51,152 bases of DNA. Origin: Actinomycetota bacterium (lineage in GTDB: Bacteria > Actinomycetota > Humimicrobiia > Humimicrobiales > Humimicrobiaceae). The notes beneath the pieces were generated by a model. The model made no database searches, was not told where the DNA came from, and saw nothing but the letters and a program-made list of their open reading frames with translations. The translations under genes were made by a program, and so were the position numbers. The DNA lies in the NCBI GenBank assembly GCA_028717265.1, contig JAQUOE010000008.1, positions 1 to 51,152 on the forward strand, given 5' to 3'. Below, piece after piece: positions 8,570-17,782 of the stretch (the stretch's first letter is position 1; every line of letters starts with the position of its first letter).

Positions 8570-9859
8570 TTATTGTGACATGATCTTCTTTAGATTATAT
8601 ATGAAGCCGGGAAAAGAAGTATTGATACAATCGGAATCAAGAACGGTCACGTTCCCTTTTGAAAGCAGAGCCAGTATCGAAAGAGACATTGCCACCCTGT
8701 GGTCTCCAAAGCTTTCTACCGCGCCTTCATCCGCCTGAAAATCTACATCTCCATTTATTATCATGCCATCTTCTTTTTCTTTTATGTCTACTCCGAGTTT
8801 CTTGAATTGACTCACTATGGATTTTATTCTATCGCTTTCTTTAAACCTTAATTCTCCGGCATCTCTTATGACTGTTTTTCCTCTTGCTTTCGCTGCTGCG
8901 ACGCATAATATGGGAATCTCATCAATTATACCCGGGATTTTCTCTCTTCCTATTTCTATGGAATTTAATTTGCTGGAAAAAGCTTCAATATCCACAACTG
9001 GCTCATTATTTATAATTCTCTGATTTTTTATTACTATTTTACCGCCCATCTGCCTGAGAATCTCAATAAAATAACTCCTGATAGGATTCATACCGATATC
9101 TTTCATCAAAGTATAGGAATTCTTAAGAACAAGTGTAGCTACAATAAAAAAAGCTGCCGAAGAAATATCTCCCGGAATATAAATTTTTCCTGCACTTAAT
9201 TTTTTACCAGGATTTAATTTTGTATATTTGCCATCATAAGTAATATCGGCACCAAAATATTGAAGCATTCGTTCAGTGTGATCTCTTGAGACCTGTGGCT
9301 GCATTATCTCGGTTGACCCTATTGCATGAAGTGCCGCCATAAGAATACAGGATTTTACCTGAGCACTCGATACCTTTAGTTCAAATTTTTTCCCTTTAAG
9401 TTTCGGATTTCCGATTATTACCAGAGGAGCTTTTGTATTGTTCTCTCTTCCATTGATTTTTGCACCCATTTCCTGCAGTGGTTTTATTATTCTTTCCATT
9501 GGTCTGCTATTTATTGATTTATCTCCACTTAAAACCGACATAAAATTAGTGGCTGATAATAAACCGCTCATTATTCTTATTGTAGTCCCGGAATTTCCTA
9601 CATCCAGTATTTCTTCAGGTTCCTTTAAATTCTTAATGCCCTTTCCGTATACTATTAAATTACCGTTTATTTTTTCTATTTTTACACCTAATTTATTTAG
9701 AATATCCAATGTTTTTATGCAGTCCTGGCAGAACAAAAAATTTTCTATCGCTACATTGTTGCCGGTTATTGAAGATAAGATTACGCTTCTGTGAGAAATT
9801 GACTTGTCACCGGGAATTTTAAATTCTCCCTTTATGCTTTTTATTCCATGTATTTCCAT
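8570..9859 (-). CDS. aroA: 3-phosphoshikimate 1-carboxyvinyltransferase (EPSP synthase)
   Basis: Sixth step of the shikimate pathway: shikimate-3-phosphate plus PEP gives EPSP. Hallmark motifs are PGDKSISHR near residue 17, GNSGTTIRI near 88, SRDHTERML near 189, RFKESDR near 338 and GDHRVAMSL near 385. Length 429 aa covers both globular domains. It follows tyrA with a 2-base gap, so the two are co-transcribed. The other shikimate genes (aroC, K, B, Q) are about 35 kb away inside the pilus cluster. Confidence 0.97.
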   Translation of the reverse strand: MEIHGIKSIKGEFKIPGDKSISHRSVILSSITGNNVAIENFLFCQDCIKTLDILNKLGVKIEKINGNLIVYGKGIKNLKEPEEILDVGNSGTTIRIMSGLLSATNFMSVLSGDKSINSRPMERIIKPLQEMGAKINGRENNTKAPLVIIGNPKLKGKKFELKVSSAQVKSCILMAALHAIGSTEIMQPQVSRDHTERMLQYFGADITYDGKYTKLNPGKKLSAGKIYIPGDISSAAFFIVATLVLKNSYTLMKDIGMNPIRSYFIEILRQMGGKIVIKNQRIINNEPVVDIEAFSSKLNSIEIGREKIPGIIDEIPILCVAAAKARGKTVIRDAGELRFKESDRIKSIVSQFKKLGVDIKEKEDGMIINGDVDFQADEGAVESFGDHRVAMSLSILALLSKGNVTVLDSDCINTSFPGFIYNLKKIMSQ

Positions 9860-9861
9860 TA

Positions 9862-10983
9862 TTACTCACCAAACACTTTTTTTACACTTACTTTGTGATC
9901 TTTTTTTTCGATTGCTTCTTTTGCTATCTTACCGGCATCTTCACCCTGAACCAGTACTTTAAGGATTCCTCCTCCGCTGAACTCTGTTGAATGAAAAATG
10001 GATATGTCTTCAATGTTTATTCCAACTGAACTTATTGCTTGAGTGATCTCGCTTAAAACTCCTGCTCTGTCAGTCATGGATACTCTAAGCTCATATAGAT
10101 TCGAAATGTCCTTCTCTACATATTTGGGAAGATTGACTCTGGCTTTCTGTGCCTTTAAATAATGGTTTTTAATTGATTCCGAGTCACACTGCTTGAGATA
10201 TATTTTAAATTTTTTGAGATATTTTATATAATTATCTACCGACTTTATCAATACGTCTTTATTTTCCAGGCTTATGTCCAGCCACATTTTTGTATTAGCG
10301 GCAGCTATTCTGGTCATATCCCTGAATCCTCCGGCACACAGCTTAAATAAATTTTTCATCTTTTTCTGTTCATCGTCTATCATATCAACAAGATTCGTAG
10401 AAAGGATATGAGGCAAATGACTGATAAGCGCAACATTTTCGTCATGTTCCCTCGGATTCATAGAGATTACTTTTGCACCGATTTTCGTAAATAATGAGTG
10501 CAGTATGACAAGTGGTTCGGATACAGTAATATCGGTAGGAGTAAGAATATAAAATGTATTTCTGAATAATTCCGGAGTGGCGCTGAGAATACCTTCATTT
10601 TCAGATCCGGCCATCGGATGACCTCCTATGAAAAATACACCTTCTGGCAATATTTTGCTTATTTTTTGGACTATCTTTTCTTTAGCGCTTCCCACATCGG
10701 TAACAATAGCTCCTTTTTTCAAATAATCCTTAATATGTTCCGCAACTTCGACTATTTTACTTATGGGAGTCGCTATTATTATCAAATCTGCATCAGTCAC
10801 CGCTTCCTTATAATCCCTGGCAATAATATCGATTACGTTTCTGTATTTGGCAATATTCATTGCTTCGCCTTCTATATCGAAACCGGTAATATTGAAATAT
10901 TCACCTGTATTTTTTAGAGATAAAGCCATAGATCCGCCAATAAGTCCGAGTCCTATAACTGTTATTTTTTTAATATTTTTCAT
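9862..10983 (-). CDS. tyrA: Prephenate dehydrogenase with C-terminal ACT domain
   Basis: Oxidative decarboxylation of prephenate to 4-hydroxyphenylpyruvate for tyrosine synthesis. The N-terminal Rossmann motif is GLGLIGGS (residues 11-18). GGHPMAGSE and SHLPHILS carry the catalytic histidine region. Residues about 298-370 form an ACT domain (VSMTDRAGVLSEITQAISS), which usually mediates feedback by tyrosine. Length 373 aa fits the ACT-containing form. It is the first gene of the tyrA-aroA-cmk-plsC-ispH run, with a GGAAGG ribosome site and a good promoter upstream. Confidence 0.95.
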   Translation of the reverse strand: MKNIKKITVIGLGLIGGSMALSLKNTGEYFNITGFDIEGEAMNIAKYRNVIDIIARDYKEAVTDADLIIIATPISKIVEVAEHIKDYLKKGAIVTDVGSAKEKIVQKISKILPEGVFFIGGHPMAGSENEGILSATPELFRNTFYILTPTDITVSEPLVILHSLFTKIGAKVISMNPREHDENVALISHLPHILSTNLVDMIDDEQKKMKNLFKLCAGGFRDMTRIAAANTKMWLDISLENKDVLIKSVDNYIKYLKKFKIYLKQCDSESIKNHYLKAQKARVNLPKYVEKDISNLYELRVSMTDRAGVLSEITQAISSVGINIEDISIFHSTEFSGGGILKVLVQGEDAGKIAKEAIEKKDHKVSVKKVFGE

Positions 10984-11044
10984 TTTATGGCCTTCCTATA
11001 ATAAGAATGCTGATATTATCAGAAGTTTATAGAAATATTTTAAT

Positions 11045-11073
11045 ACTATATAAAAATTATCAGATTTTGTGAA
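11045..11073 (-). promoter_or_regulatory. Sigma-70 promoter for the tyrA operon
   Basis: On the minus strand TTCACA is separated by exactly 17 bases from TATAGT, each 5 of 6 to consensus. Transcription would start about 55 bases before the tyrA ATG. The short leader leaves no room for a long attenuator. It faces away from the small-RNA promoter about 100 bases further on. Confidence 0.6.
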
Positions 11074-11172
11074 TAACAATTTAATTGACATTATTTATTT
11101 TACTATAGTTTTTATTAATGAAAAAAAATATAATAATTTTCTAAAATCCTTCGGATTATTCTGCTTAATCTA

Positions 11173-11201
11173 TTGACAACATTTTTCAATTTTGATATCT
11201 T
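11173..11201 (+). promoter_or_regulatory. Strong sigma-70 promoter for a candidate small RNA
   Basis: TTGACA (perfect -35) at 11173-11178, a 17-base spacer, and TATCTT (4 of 6 for -10) at 11196-11201. No plus-strand open reading frame lies downstream before a terminator, so it should drive a non-coding transcript starting near 11208. Confidence 0.65.
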
Positions 11202-11207
11202 TTTATC

Positions 11208-11375
11208 ATCCCGGAACAGGAGGCAACTTTCAAGTATAACTGATATTTATTTTCGAAAGAGAATAAATAAGAGGTTAATAATTTGAAAAGTCCCTGAGAA
11301 AAGTTCCCTGATATGCCCCGAGATGTTCAGTAGTCTAAGGCTTATGGCTATGACAAAAGATAACTCGGGGTTTTT
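11208..11375 (+). ncRNA. Candidate stand-alone structured RNA, about 168 nt, family unassigned
   Basis: Between a promoter and a terminator the transcript folds by hand into two hairpins. The first is a rod: GGAA/TTCC, CAGG/CCTG, ACTTTCAAG with TTTGAAAAGT (one bulged A), TATAAC with GTTAATA (one bulged A), and an 11-bp stem 11244-11254/11259-11269 closed by a GAAA tetraloop. That is about 34 pairs. The second arm is 11316-11370, with a CCCCGAG/CTCGGGG base and an inner stem TAGTC/GGCTA. No coding frame or downstream gene uses it as a leader. The shape recalls 6S-type or other housekeeping RNAs, but I recognise no family signature. The structure is seen in sequence; function is unknown. Confidence 0.6.
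11316..11375 (+). terminator. Intrinsic terminator of the candidate small RNA
   Basis: CCCCGAG and CTCGGGG form a perfect 7-bp GC-rich stem followed immediately by TTTTT. The 41-base loop is itself structured: TGT/ACA, CA/TG and TAGTC/GGCTA pair with single-base bulges. The T-tract is only on the plus strand, which fixes the direction. Confidence 0.65.
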
Positions 11376-11413
11376 AAATGGAAAATTTTAAATGGAAACC
11401 GCAGTTATTTATT

Positions 11414-12160
11414 CTATCCTTCTATCATTCCAATTTCTCTTTTTCGGGGTCTTAAGATGTAAATAATAGCGATACTTATTCCGGCAAAAATAAACAACAT
11501 CATTTCAGACAAGAAGATCCCAAATTTATAATTTATGTAAATTGATACAAAATCTATTATTATATGATAAAGTATCGAAATTAAAATAAAATAATACTTT
11601 TTCTTCAGAAAAGCATACATAACCATAACCGAAAGAGAGACCTGAATAGCAATGGTCAGAATTCTTTCCAGCGCTCCTGCAAGCGGCATATACCAGGCAA
11701 TACCGGCTACTTCATTCAACAAATCCGCAGGTAAACTGCCTGGAAATATTCTGTAAACAATAAAGCTTACCAGAACCGAAATACCGACAAATATCATGGA
11801 TTCTCCCCCGCCGCCATGCCCTATTCCGTATATTACTGCTTTTTCATAACTTTTCGATTTTATAATTAATCCAAATGCCAGTGCTCTCACTCCTTCTTCG
11901 AATATCCCTGCAGTAAAAGAAGCAAATAAGCCGACTATCATAACAGCAAAAACTCCTGTGAAATTACGCCCGATATATAAAGAAAAAATATTGTTGAGCG
12001 GTATCCTGCAAAGAGAAACAAGAAATAGAAGCATCCCCAGAAAGAACAACGCCCAGGAAACCTTATATTTTTTCCACATGTAGAATGCGAATATTACTGG
12101 CACTCCCATTTCTATAAGAATAGAAATTATATAAGAAATATTTATCAATATATTATCCAT
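11414..12160 (-). CDS. YhfC-family intramembrane protease (PrsW/CPBP-like)
   Basis: Polytopic membrane protein of 248 aa with about seven hydrophobic segments. It shows the glutamic intramembrane protease signature: EEGVR at 88-92, GIGHGGGGES with H115 and E120, and HIIID with H199 and D203 in a late helix. This matches the YhfC (DUF2324) family, related to PrsW and CAAX-type (CPBP) proteases; substrates are unknown for most members. It follows the cyclic-di-GMP gene by about 40 bases and may be co-transcribed, raising the possibility of a membrane signalling pair. That pairing is inference. Confidence 0.82.
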   Translation of the reverse strand: MDNILINISYIISILIEMGVPVIFAFYMWKKYKVSWALFFLGMLLFLVSLCRIPLNNIFSLYIGRNFTGVFAVMIVGLFASFTAGIFEEGVRALAFGLIIKSKSYEKAVIYGIGHGGGGESMIFVGISVLVSFIVYRIFPGSLPADLLNEVAGIAWYMPLAGALERILTIAIQVSLSVMVMYAFLKKKYYFILISILYHIIIDFVSIYINYKFGIFLSEMMLFIFAGISIAIIYILRPRKREIGMIEG

Positions 12161-12200
12161 TTATTTACTCTCTTTTTATTAAAATAAGTGCATACTGATT

Positions 12201-14213
12201 CTATCCATTTAAAATCTGCAAAAAAATTTTAACCAGACTTGGATCGAATTGAATTCCTGCATATCTTTCGAGCTCTTTCATTGCTTTTTTCTTACTAATT
12301 GCTTTCTGATAACACCGATTATGTGTCATTACATCGTATGAATCCACTATAGATATTATCCTTGATACCAGTGGAATATCTTCACCCTTTAATCCACGCG
12401 GATAGCCGGATCCATCCCACCATTCATGATGCGATAAAACTGCATCAGCGATAGGTACGAGTTGAGGAGATGATGCAGTAATATTAAAGCCGATTTCAGG
12501 ATGCCTTTTTACGATTCCCCATTCTTTTCTTGTCAATTTACCTTTTTTCATAAGAATATCGTCAGGTATGGCTATTTTTCCAATATCATGAAGAGCTGAA
12601 AGTAATATTAATTCATTCAATTTATTTTCCGAAAGTTTTAAAGATTTGCCAAGTACCAATGCCATATCTTTTAATCGTGATGCATGCTCTTCAGTTTCAT
12701 AACTCTTTTCCTGAAGTGTTCTTTCAAGTGATGAAATTATAGAACTGGATATGCTTCTTATCTCCAGCAATTTCCTGCGGTACATCCAGTCTTCAGCTTC
12801 TTTTACAGTCATTTTGATATCATAATCGTAATTCTTTTTTGTCGAAGTCCCCAGAGATATGCTTACGGGTATTTTTTGGTCACTGGTCTTGAAACATACA
12901 TCTCTTATCCTGTTCAAAATTTCTTCCGCATCATCTTCGGTGGTTTTAGGCAGTAGTATTGAAAATTCGTCCCCACCCCATCTTGCGACGATGTCTTCTT
13001 CCCTGCAGCAGCTTTTTATTATCCTGGCTATCTTTTTTAATAATTTATCACCTTCTCTTGGACCAAAAGTATCATTTATAACCTTTAAACTATTGACATC
13101 CCCCATTATGATGCTTAGAGGAAACTGCCTTTTCGTGTTAAGTCTTTTAATCTCTTCTTCAAAATATGCACGGTTATACAATCCGGTTAGATTATCCTTA
13201 AGTGATAGATCTTTTATTTCCTTTTCAGCTTCTTTACGTTCCAGTGCATTGGCAAGAATCTCCCCCAATAATTTTAAAAGAGTTATATCATTTTTTGTCC
13301 ATATTTTTTTTGTTTTTATTGACTCGAATCCAAGGAATCCGGCAAGGATGCCGCCGCAAATAATCGGTATAAATATAATCGATTTGATTCTCTGTGATAC
13401 AAGAAACTTTTTTTCATTCTTTGCTTCAGGCTTTAGTTTGGAAACATCCTGAATATACACCGGTTCGAAAGATTCCAGTTTTTTTAAACACCATGACAAT
13501 TTTTTAACATTTATCTCTTCCAGTTTTTTTATTCTTGATTTAAAACCTTTAGCGCTCCACTCATGAGTTTTTTTGACCATTAATCTATTGTCGTTGAATA
13601 AATATATAAAACTTCTGTCAGATCCGGTAAATTTTCCAACTTCTTTAAGCGTATAATTCATCTCGCTATCCATTTCATCAGGTAAAAGCTTTATAAATTT
13701 TGTCGAGAGCGTCGTAATAAGATTCTCAAATTTTATTCTGTAATTAAGAGATTCATTTATATGCGTTTGTTTTGTAATATCTCTGAGTACTATTATTTTC
13801 CCTGTAAGTTTTTTATTACGGTAAGTGATGGGATTTATTATCATATTATAATATTTTATTTCATCCTTTTTCTTTATAATTATGTCAGTTTTAAATTCAG
13901 CATTTTTAATTCCACTATTTAGATAATCATAATAGTCGATCAATATATCTGTTATGGGTTTTCCAATTAAATCTTCACTATGGTATTTAAACATATTCCG
14001 GGCTGCCTGATTTAGATATAATATTTGATTTTTATTATCAAGAACGATAATAAAATCTCGTATATTGTTAATAATGGTCTCCCAGGCATTGTTTATTAGC
14101 AGCTCTATCTTAAAACCAGGATTTTTTTTATTTCTTATAAGCAAATAGCTTGCTACCAGTGCAGAAATTCCTAAAAATAATATGATGATGTATGACGAGT
14201 ACTGTAAATCCAT
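12201..14213 (-). CDS. PAS-GAF-GGDEF-HD-GYP cyclic-di-GMP signalling protein
   Basis: A 670-aa protein with an N-terminal membrane helix (about 7-27), a PAS domain (about 40-150), a GAF domain (about 165-325), a GGDEF diguanylate cyclase (about 335-490) and an HD-GYP phosphodiesterase (about 495-668). GGDEF at 413-417 is intact and is preceded by RxxD (R404-D407) five residues upstream, the product-inhibition I-site. HD at 542-543 and HHEWWDGSGYP at 595-605 keep the phosphodiesterase ligands. Both synthesis and breakdown of cyclic-di-GMP are therefore possible, with PAS and GAF as likely input sensors. The pilus locus in the same window is a plausible but unproven target. Confidence 0.93.
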   Translation of the reverse strand: MDLQYSSYIIILFLGISALVASYLLIRNKKNPGFKIELLINNAWETIINNIRDFIIVLDNKNQILYLNQAARNMFKYHSEDLIGKPITDILIDYYDYLNSGIKNAEFKTDIIIKKKDEIKYYNMIINPITYRNKKLTGKIIVLRDITKQTHINESLNYRIKFENLITTLSTKFIKLLPDEMDSEMNYTLKEVGKFTGSDRSFIYLFNDNRLMVKKTHEWSAKGFKSRIKKLEEINVKKLSWCLKKLESFEPVYIQDVSKLKPEAKNEKKFLVSQRIKSIIFIPIICGGILAGFLGFESIKTKKIWTKNDITLLKLLGEILANALERKEAEKEIKDLSLKDNLTGLYNRAYFEEEIKRLNTKRQFPLSIIMGDVNSLKVINDTFGPREGDKLLKKIARIIKSCCREEDIVARWGGDEFSILLPKTTEDDAEEILNRIRDVCFKTSDQKIPVSISLGTSTKKNYDYDIKMTVKEAEDWMYRRKLLEIRSISSSIISSLERTLQEKSYETEEHASRLKDMALVLGKSLKLSENKLNELILLSALHDIGKIAIPDDILMKKGKLTRKEWGIVKRHPEIGFNITASSPQLVPIADAVLSHHEWWDGSGYPRGLKGEDIPLVSRIISIVDSYDVMTHNRCYQKAISKKKAMKELERYAGIQFDPSLVKIFLQILNG

Positions 14214-14383
14214 TACTATATATTTTATTCCTTATTTTATTACATATATTTCAAAATATTTTACATAAGTTTTACATATAGTTTTATTATATATTATTAT
14301 TAGTTTGTATTATATAATTATTAATTTAATATATTATCATATGTTTATATTAAATTACAAATATTTTTATAAATAATTTTTAA
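14214..14383. other. Extremely AT-rich intergenic gap
   Basis: 170 bases between transketolase and the cyclic-di-GMP gene, almost entirely A and T, with many TATAAT-like hexamers. It probably carries the promoter of the GGDEF gene, but no single promoter stands out. No RNA gene or GC-rich terminator was seen. Confidence 0.5.
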
Positions 14384-16213
14384 TTATGCAATCAATTCCT
14401 TGACTTTATGTATAATTGCCATACTGGATATTTCCTCATAATCCAGTAGTTCATCCGGTTTTCCGCTTCTGGGTATTTTTTTTACTGCAAGATTATGAAC
14501 CGGGCATCTCACCGATGCAATGCTTTTTATGGCTTCTCCTATTCCACCTTCCGGATAATGATCTTCGACTGTTAAGATAGCTCTTGTTTCTTCCTGCGCT
14601 TTTATAATGGTCTCCTGATCTATTGGTTTAATGCTGTAAATATCGATTACTCTTATCGTTATATTTTCTTTCTTCAACTCTTCGTAGGCTTTTAATGCTT
14701 CGTGTAATGTTATTCCTGCTGCACAGACCGTCACTACGTCATCTTTGCTCTTCTTTATTGTTTTGCTCCCACCGATTTTAAAAATATCTTTTTCGTCATA
14801 GATGATCGGAGTATCCATTCTGGTGGTCCTTATATAGACATTTCCAAAATGAGCTGCAGCTTCTTCCACCAATTTTTCTGTGCTTATTCCATCCGATGGA
14901 TATAATACGACACTATTATTAAGAGTCCTGAACATGGCAATATCTTCCAGCCCCATCTGTGATGAGCCATCTTCTCCAATAGATACTCCAGCGTGCGAGC
15001 CTATAAATTTTATATTTGTATTAGAGTACTGACTCATTCTTATCTGATCAAACGCCCTTGTAAGAAATGCTGCAAATGTTGAAACAAAAGGAATTTTACC
15101 CCTAAGGGATAATCCGATTGCAGCACCTACCATATCCTGTTCGGTTATATACATCTCAAAGAATCTTTGCGGAAAATATTTCTGAAATATTTCAGAAAAT
15201 GTCGAATTACTGACTTCAGCATCCAGAACTACTATTCCGGGATATTTTGAAAATATATTTACCAGCGCATTACCATATGCTTTTCTTGTTGAAATTTTAT
15301 CTTTAGCCATAAGAATCTTATCATACGGCTTTATTTTTTCTTCATCTATAACGATTTCTTCCGGTTCAGCAATAATCCCTCTTATACTCTTATCTATGCT
15401 CCCCAATTCATTTAAAGCTGCATCCAAATGCTCTTCCGGTATTGCCTTACCATGCCAGCCATCCTTATCTTCCAGCAGGCTTACACCCTTTCCTTTAATT
15501 GTTTTTGCTATTATCATTGTGGGCCTGTCTTTTACAGTTAAGGCAAGTTTATAAGCATTTACAATTTCTTCAGTATTATGGCCATCAATCGTAATTGTTT
15601 CCCATCCAAATGAGGATATTCTATCTCTATATGCCATTGTGTCCCATCCATACATCGTCTTGCCTCTTTGTCCCAATCTGTTGACATCCAGGATACCTAT
15701 AAGATTATTTAACTTATAATGGGCCGCAATCTGAATAGCTTCCCACTGCGAACCCTCCGACATTTCACTATCCCCGAGCAGAACATATGTATTATAAGGC
15801 AACTTATCAAGATATTTTGCATTCAGAGCCATACCCAGACCTATCGAGAGCCCCTGGCCAAGTGATCCGGTGGAAGCTTCGGAATATGGAAAACCGGGTG
15901 TGGGGTGACCCTCCAATCTGCTGCCAAACTTCCTCAATGTCAGCAGTTCTTCTTCACTTAAAGCTCCTGCCGCTGCCCATAGTGAATACATCAGAGGAGA
16001 AGCATGCCCTTTTGAGAAAATAATCCGGTCATTATTTACATATTTGATATCATTGACTCTAAATCTGAAGAATCCCCCAAAAAATAATACAGACATCAGC
16101 TCTACTGCTGATAGTGAAGAAGACGGATGTCCGGATCCGGCTTTTGTGGTCGATATCAATATAAAATATCTTATTAGTTTTGACAATTTAGCCATTTTAT
16201 CTCTGTCTGTCAT
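14384..16213 (-). CDS. tkt: Transketolase, single-chain
   Basis: Thiamine-diphosphate enzyme that moves two-carbon units in the pentose phosphate pathway. The pyrophosphate half has GHPSSSLSAVEL, KGHASP, STGSLGQGLS and the thiamine motif LLGDSEMSEGSQW. The pyrimidine half has FEMYITEQDMVGAAIGLS with its conserved Glu. At about 609 aa it joins in one chain the halves that are separate in archaeal-type transketolases. The ORF track starts at 16228, but an ATG five codons later (16213) has GGAG five bases upstream and is preferred. It follows zwf by a short gap, so the two form a pentose phosphate operon. Confidence 0.94.
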   Translation of the reverse strand: MTDRDKMAKLSKLIRYFILISTTKAGSGHPSSSLSAVELMSVLFFGGFFRFRVNDIKYVNNDRIIFSKGHASPLMYSLWAAAGALSEEELLTLRKFGSRLEGHPTPGFPYSEASTGSLGQGLSIGLGMALNAKYLDKLPYNTYVLLGDSEMSEGSQWEAIQIAAHYKLNNLIGILDVNRLGQRGKTMYGWDTMAYRDRISSFGWETITIDGHNTEEIVNAYKLALTVKDRPTMIIAKTIKGKGVSLLEDKDGWHGKAIPEEHLDAALNELGSIDKSIRGIIAEPEEIVIDEEKIKPYDKILMAKDKISTRKAYGNALVNIFSKYPGIVVLDAEVSNSTFSEIFQKYFPQRFFEMYITEQDMVGAAIGLSLRGKIPFVSTFAAFLTRAFDQIRMSQYSNTNIKFIGSHAGVSIGEDGSSQMGLEDIAMFRTLNNSVVLYPSDGISTEKLVEEAAAHFGNVYIRTTRMDTPIIYDEKDIFKIGGSKTIKKSKDDVVTVCAAGITLHEALKAYEELKKENITIRVIDIYSIKPIDQETIIKAQEETRAILTVEDHYPEGGIGEAIKSIASVRCPVHNLAVKKIPRSGKPDELLDYEEISSMAIIHKVKELIA

Positions 16214-16254
16214 TTTTACTCCAATCATATTTATTTATTATTATAAAATTAAAA

Positions 16255-17691
16255 CTAAATCGATACTCCGGGCCCTGCACTTCCTTTTTTATATGTATAG
16301 AGCTCGTTTCCATTCCAGTTATTAAGCACGGGAGTAATGAATCTCCAGGTATGTTTTATCTCTTCCGTACTTGTAAATAATGTCTGGTCTCCGCTAAAAC
16401 AATCAAGCAGTACTTTTTCGTATTCTCCTGCCTTGATTTCCATTCCTTTATTATAACTAAAGATAAAATCCCTGTACTCCAATTCCTGCAATAAACCCTG
16501 TTTTTTAATCCAGAAACGAATAAATATGCCCTCTTCAGGGTAAATTTTTATAGTGAATATATTCCGATAATAATTATTTTTGTAAGAATCAGGACAAATA
16601 AGCTTACTTGCCTCCCTGAAATATATAACAATTTCTATTCTTTTCTCCTTTAGGGCCTTGCCGCTTTCCATATAAAAAGGAACATTTTTCCATCTGCTGT
16701 TTTTCAAGAACGATTTAATCTTGAAATATGTCTCAGTATTTGAATCCTTACCGACTCCCTTTATGTCTCTGTAGCCTTCATATTGTCCCCTTACAGCAAA
16801 TTGTTTAGCCGAATTTTTCGTATTTATCGGTACAATTGAATTAAAGACTTCTGCACGTTTTTTTCTTATCGAACCGGCAGATAGATTCTCCGGACATTCC
16901 ATAGCAACGAGTGCGAGCATCTGAAGTACATGATTCTGGCCCACATCTCTCAACGCACCAACGCTGTCATAATAGGAACCCCTGTTTTCGACATCCTCTT
17001 TTTCCAACAATTTTATCTCGACTTTTTCAATGAATCTGCTATTCCATAATGGTTCAAAAATTACATTTGAAAATCTAAAAAAAATTATGTTCCTGATGGT
17101 ATCTTTCGCGAGATAGTGATCTATTCTGTATATTTGCTCTTCCTTAAACAATTTTGCCAGTATATCATCAAGATTGATTGCAGTATCGATATCTCTCCCG
17201 AATGGTTTTTCTATCAGAATACGGGTCCATCCTGATTCATCACTGCAGGACATTGTCAATCCCGAAACCGACAGGTTATTTAAGATTTCCATATAAAAAT
17301 TTGGAGGCACAGCCAGATAATAAAGTTTATTGGCACACATATTCAGTACATTTCCATTCTCATTCAATTTATGCCTTATATTTTTATAAGCATTTATATC
17401 ACCAAAAAAGCCTTTCTGATAGATTATTTTATTTAGAAAACCGGTAAGATCCTCTTCTGAATATTTTAAATCCATATTATTTATAGCTTCTTTAATCAAA
17501 AAATTTCTGAATTGCTTATCAGTGTAATCCCTTCTTGAGAATCCTATGATCTGAAATACATCCGGCATAAAACCTTTGCAGTACAAATTAAAAAGAGCTG
17601 CAGCAAGCTTTCTCCTTACCAGGTCCCCTGTTGCTCCAAATATTACAAGGGTTGTTGGAGTTAGTATTTTATATTTGTTATTTTTAATCAT
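16255..17691 (-). CDS. zwf: Glucose-6-phosphate 1-dehydrogenase
   Basis: First oxidative step of the pentose phosphate pathway, making NADPH and 6-phosphogluconolactone. The nucleotide-binding motif is FGATGDLVRRKLA (residues 18-30), with EKPFG near 161-165 and GALRDVGQNHVLQ carrying the catalytic His254. The substrate motif reads RIDHYLAKDT (189-198), where most family members have RIDHYLGKE; the lysine is kept, while Gly and Glu are replaced by Ala and Asp. Length 478 aa is normal. It heads the zwf-tkt pair. No gnd or tal gene was seen nearby. Confidence 0.93.
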   Translation of the reverse strand: MIKNNKYKILTPTTLVIFGATGDLVRRKLAAALFNLYCKGFMPDVFQIIGFSRRDYTDKQFRNFLIKEAINNMDLKYSEEDLTGFLNKIIYQKGFFGDINAYKNIRHKLNENGNVLNMCANKLYYLAVPPNFYMEILNNLSVSGLTMSCSDESGWTRILIEKPFGRDIDTAINLDDILAKLFKEEQIYRIDHYLAKDTIRNIIFFRFSNVIFEPLWNSRFIEKVEIKLLEKEDVENRGSYYDSVGALRDVGQNHVLQMLALVAMECPENLSAGSIRKKRAEVFNSIVPINTKNSAKQFAVRGQYEGYRDIKGVGKDSNTETYFKIKSFLKNSRWKNVPFYMESGKALKEKRIEIVIYFREASKLICPDSYKNNYYRNIFTIKIYPEEGIFIRFWIKKQGLLQELEYRDFIFSYNKGMEIKAGEYEKVLLDCFSGDQTLFTSTEEIKHTWRFITPVLNNWNGNELYTYKKGSAGPGVSI

Positions 17692-17738
17692 TACTGCCGT
17701 TTGATAAGAGATAATAAGAATATTGAAAGATTCTATTT

Positions 17739-17767
17739 ATTAAATATCAAAAAATAAAAATTGTAAA
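17739..17767 (-). promoter_or_regulatory. Probable promoter for zwf-tkt
   Basis: TTTACA, 17 bases, then TTTAAT on the minus strand, each 5 of 6 to consensus. It places a start about 40 bases before the zwf ATG. The region is AT-rich, so chance matches are possible. Confidence 0.4.
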
Positions 17768-17782
17768 GATAACTATAAGCCC

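Noticed and set aside
11100-11165. Short AATCC-TTC-GGATT hairpin in the tyrA upstream gap
   Set aside because: A 5-bp stem on neither side of a transcript end; likely not functional and not part of the candidate small RNA.
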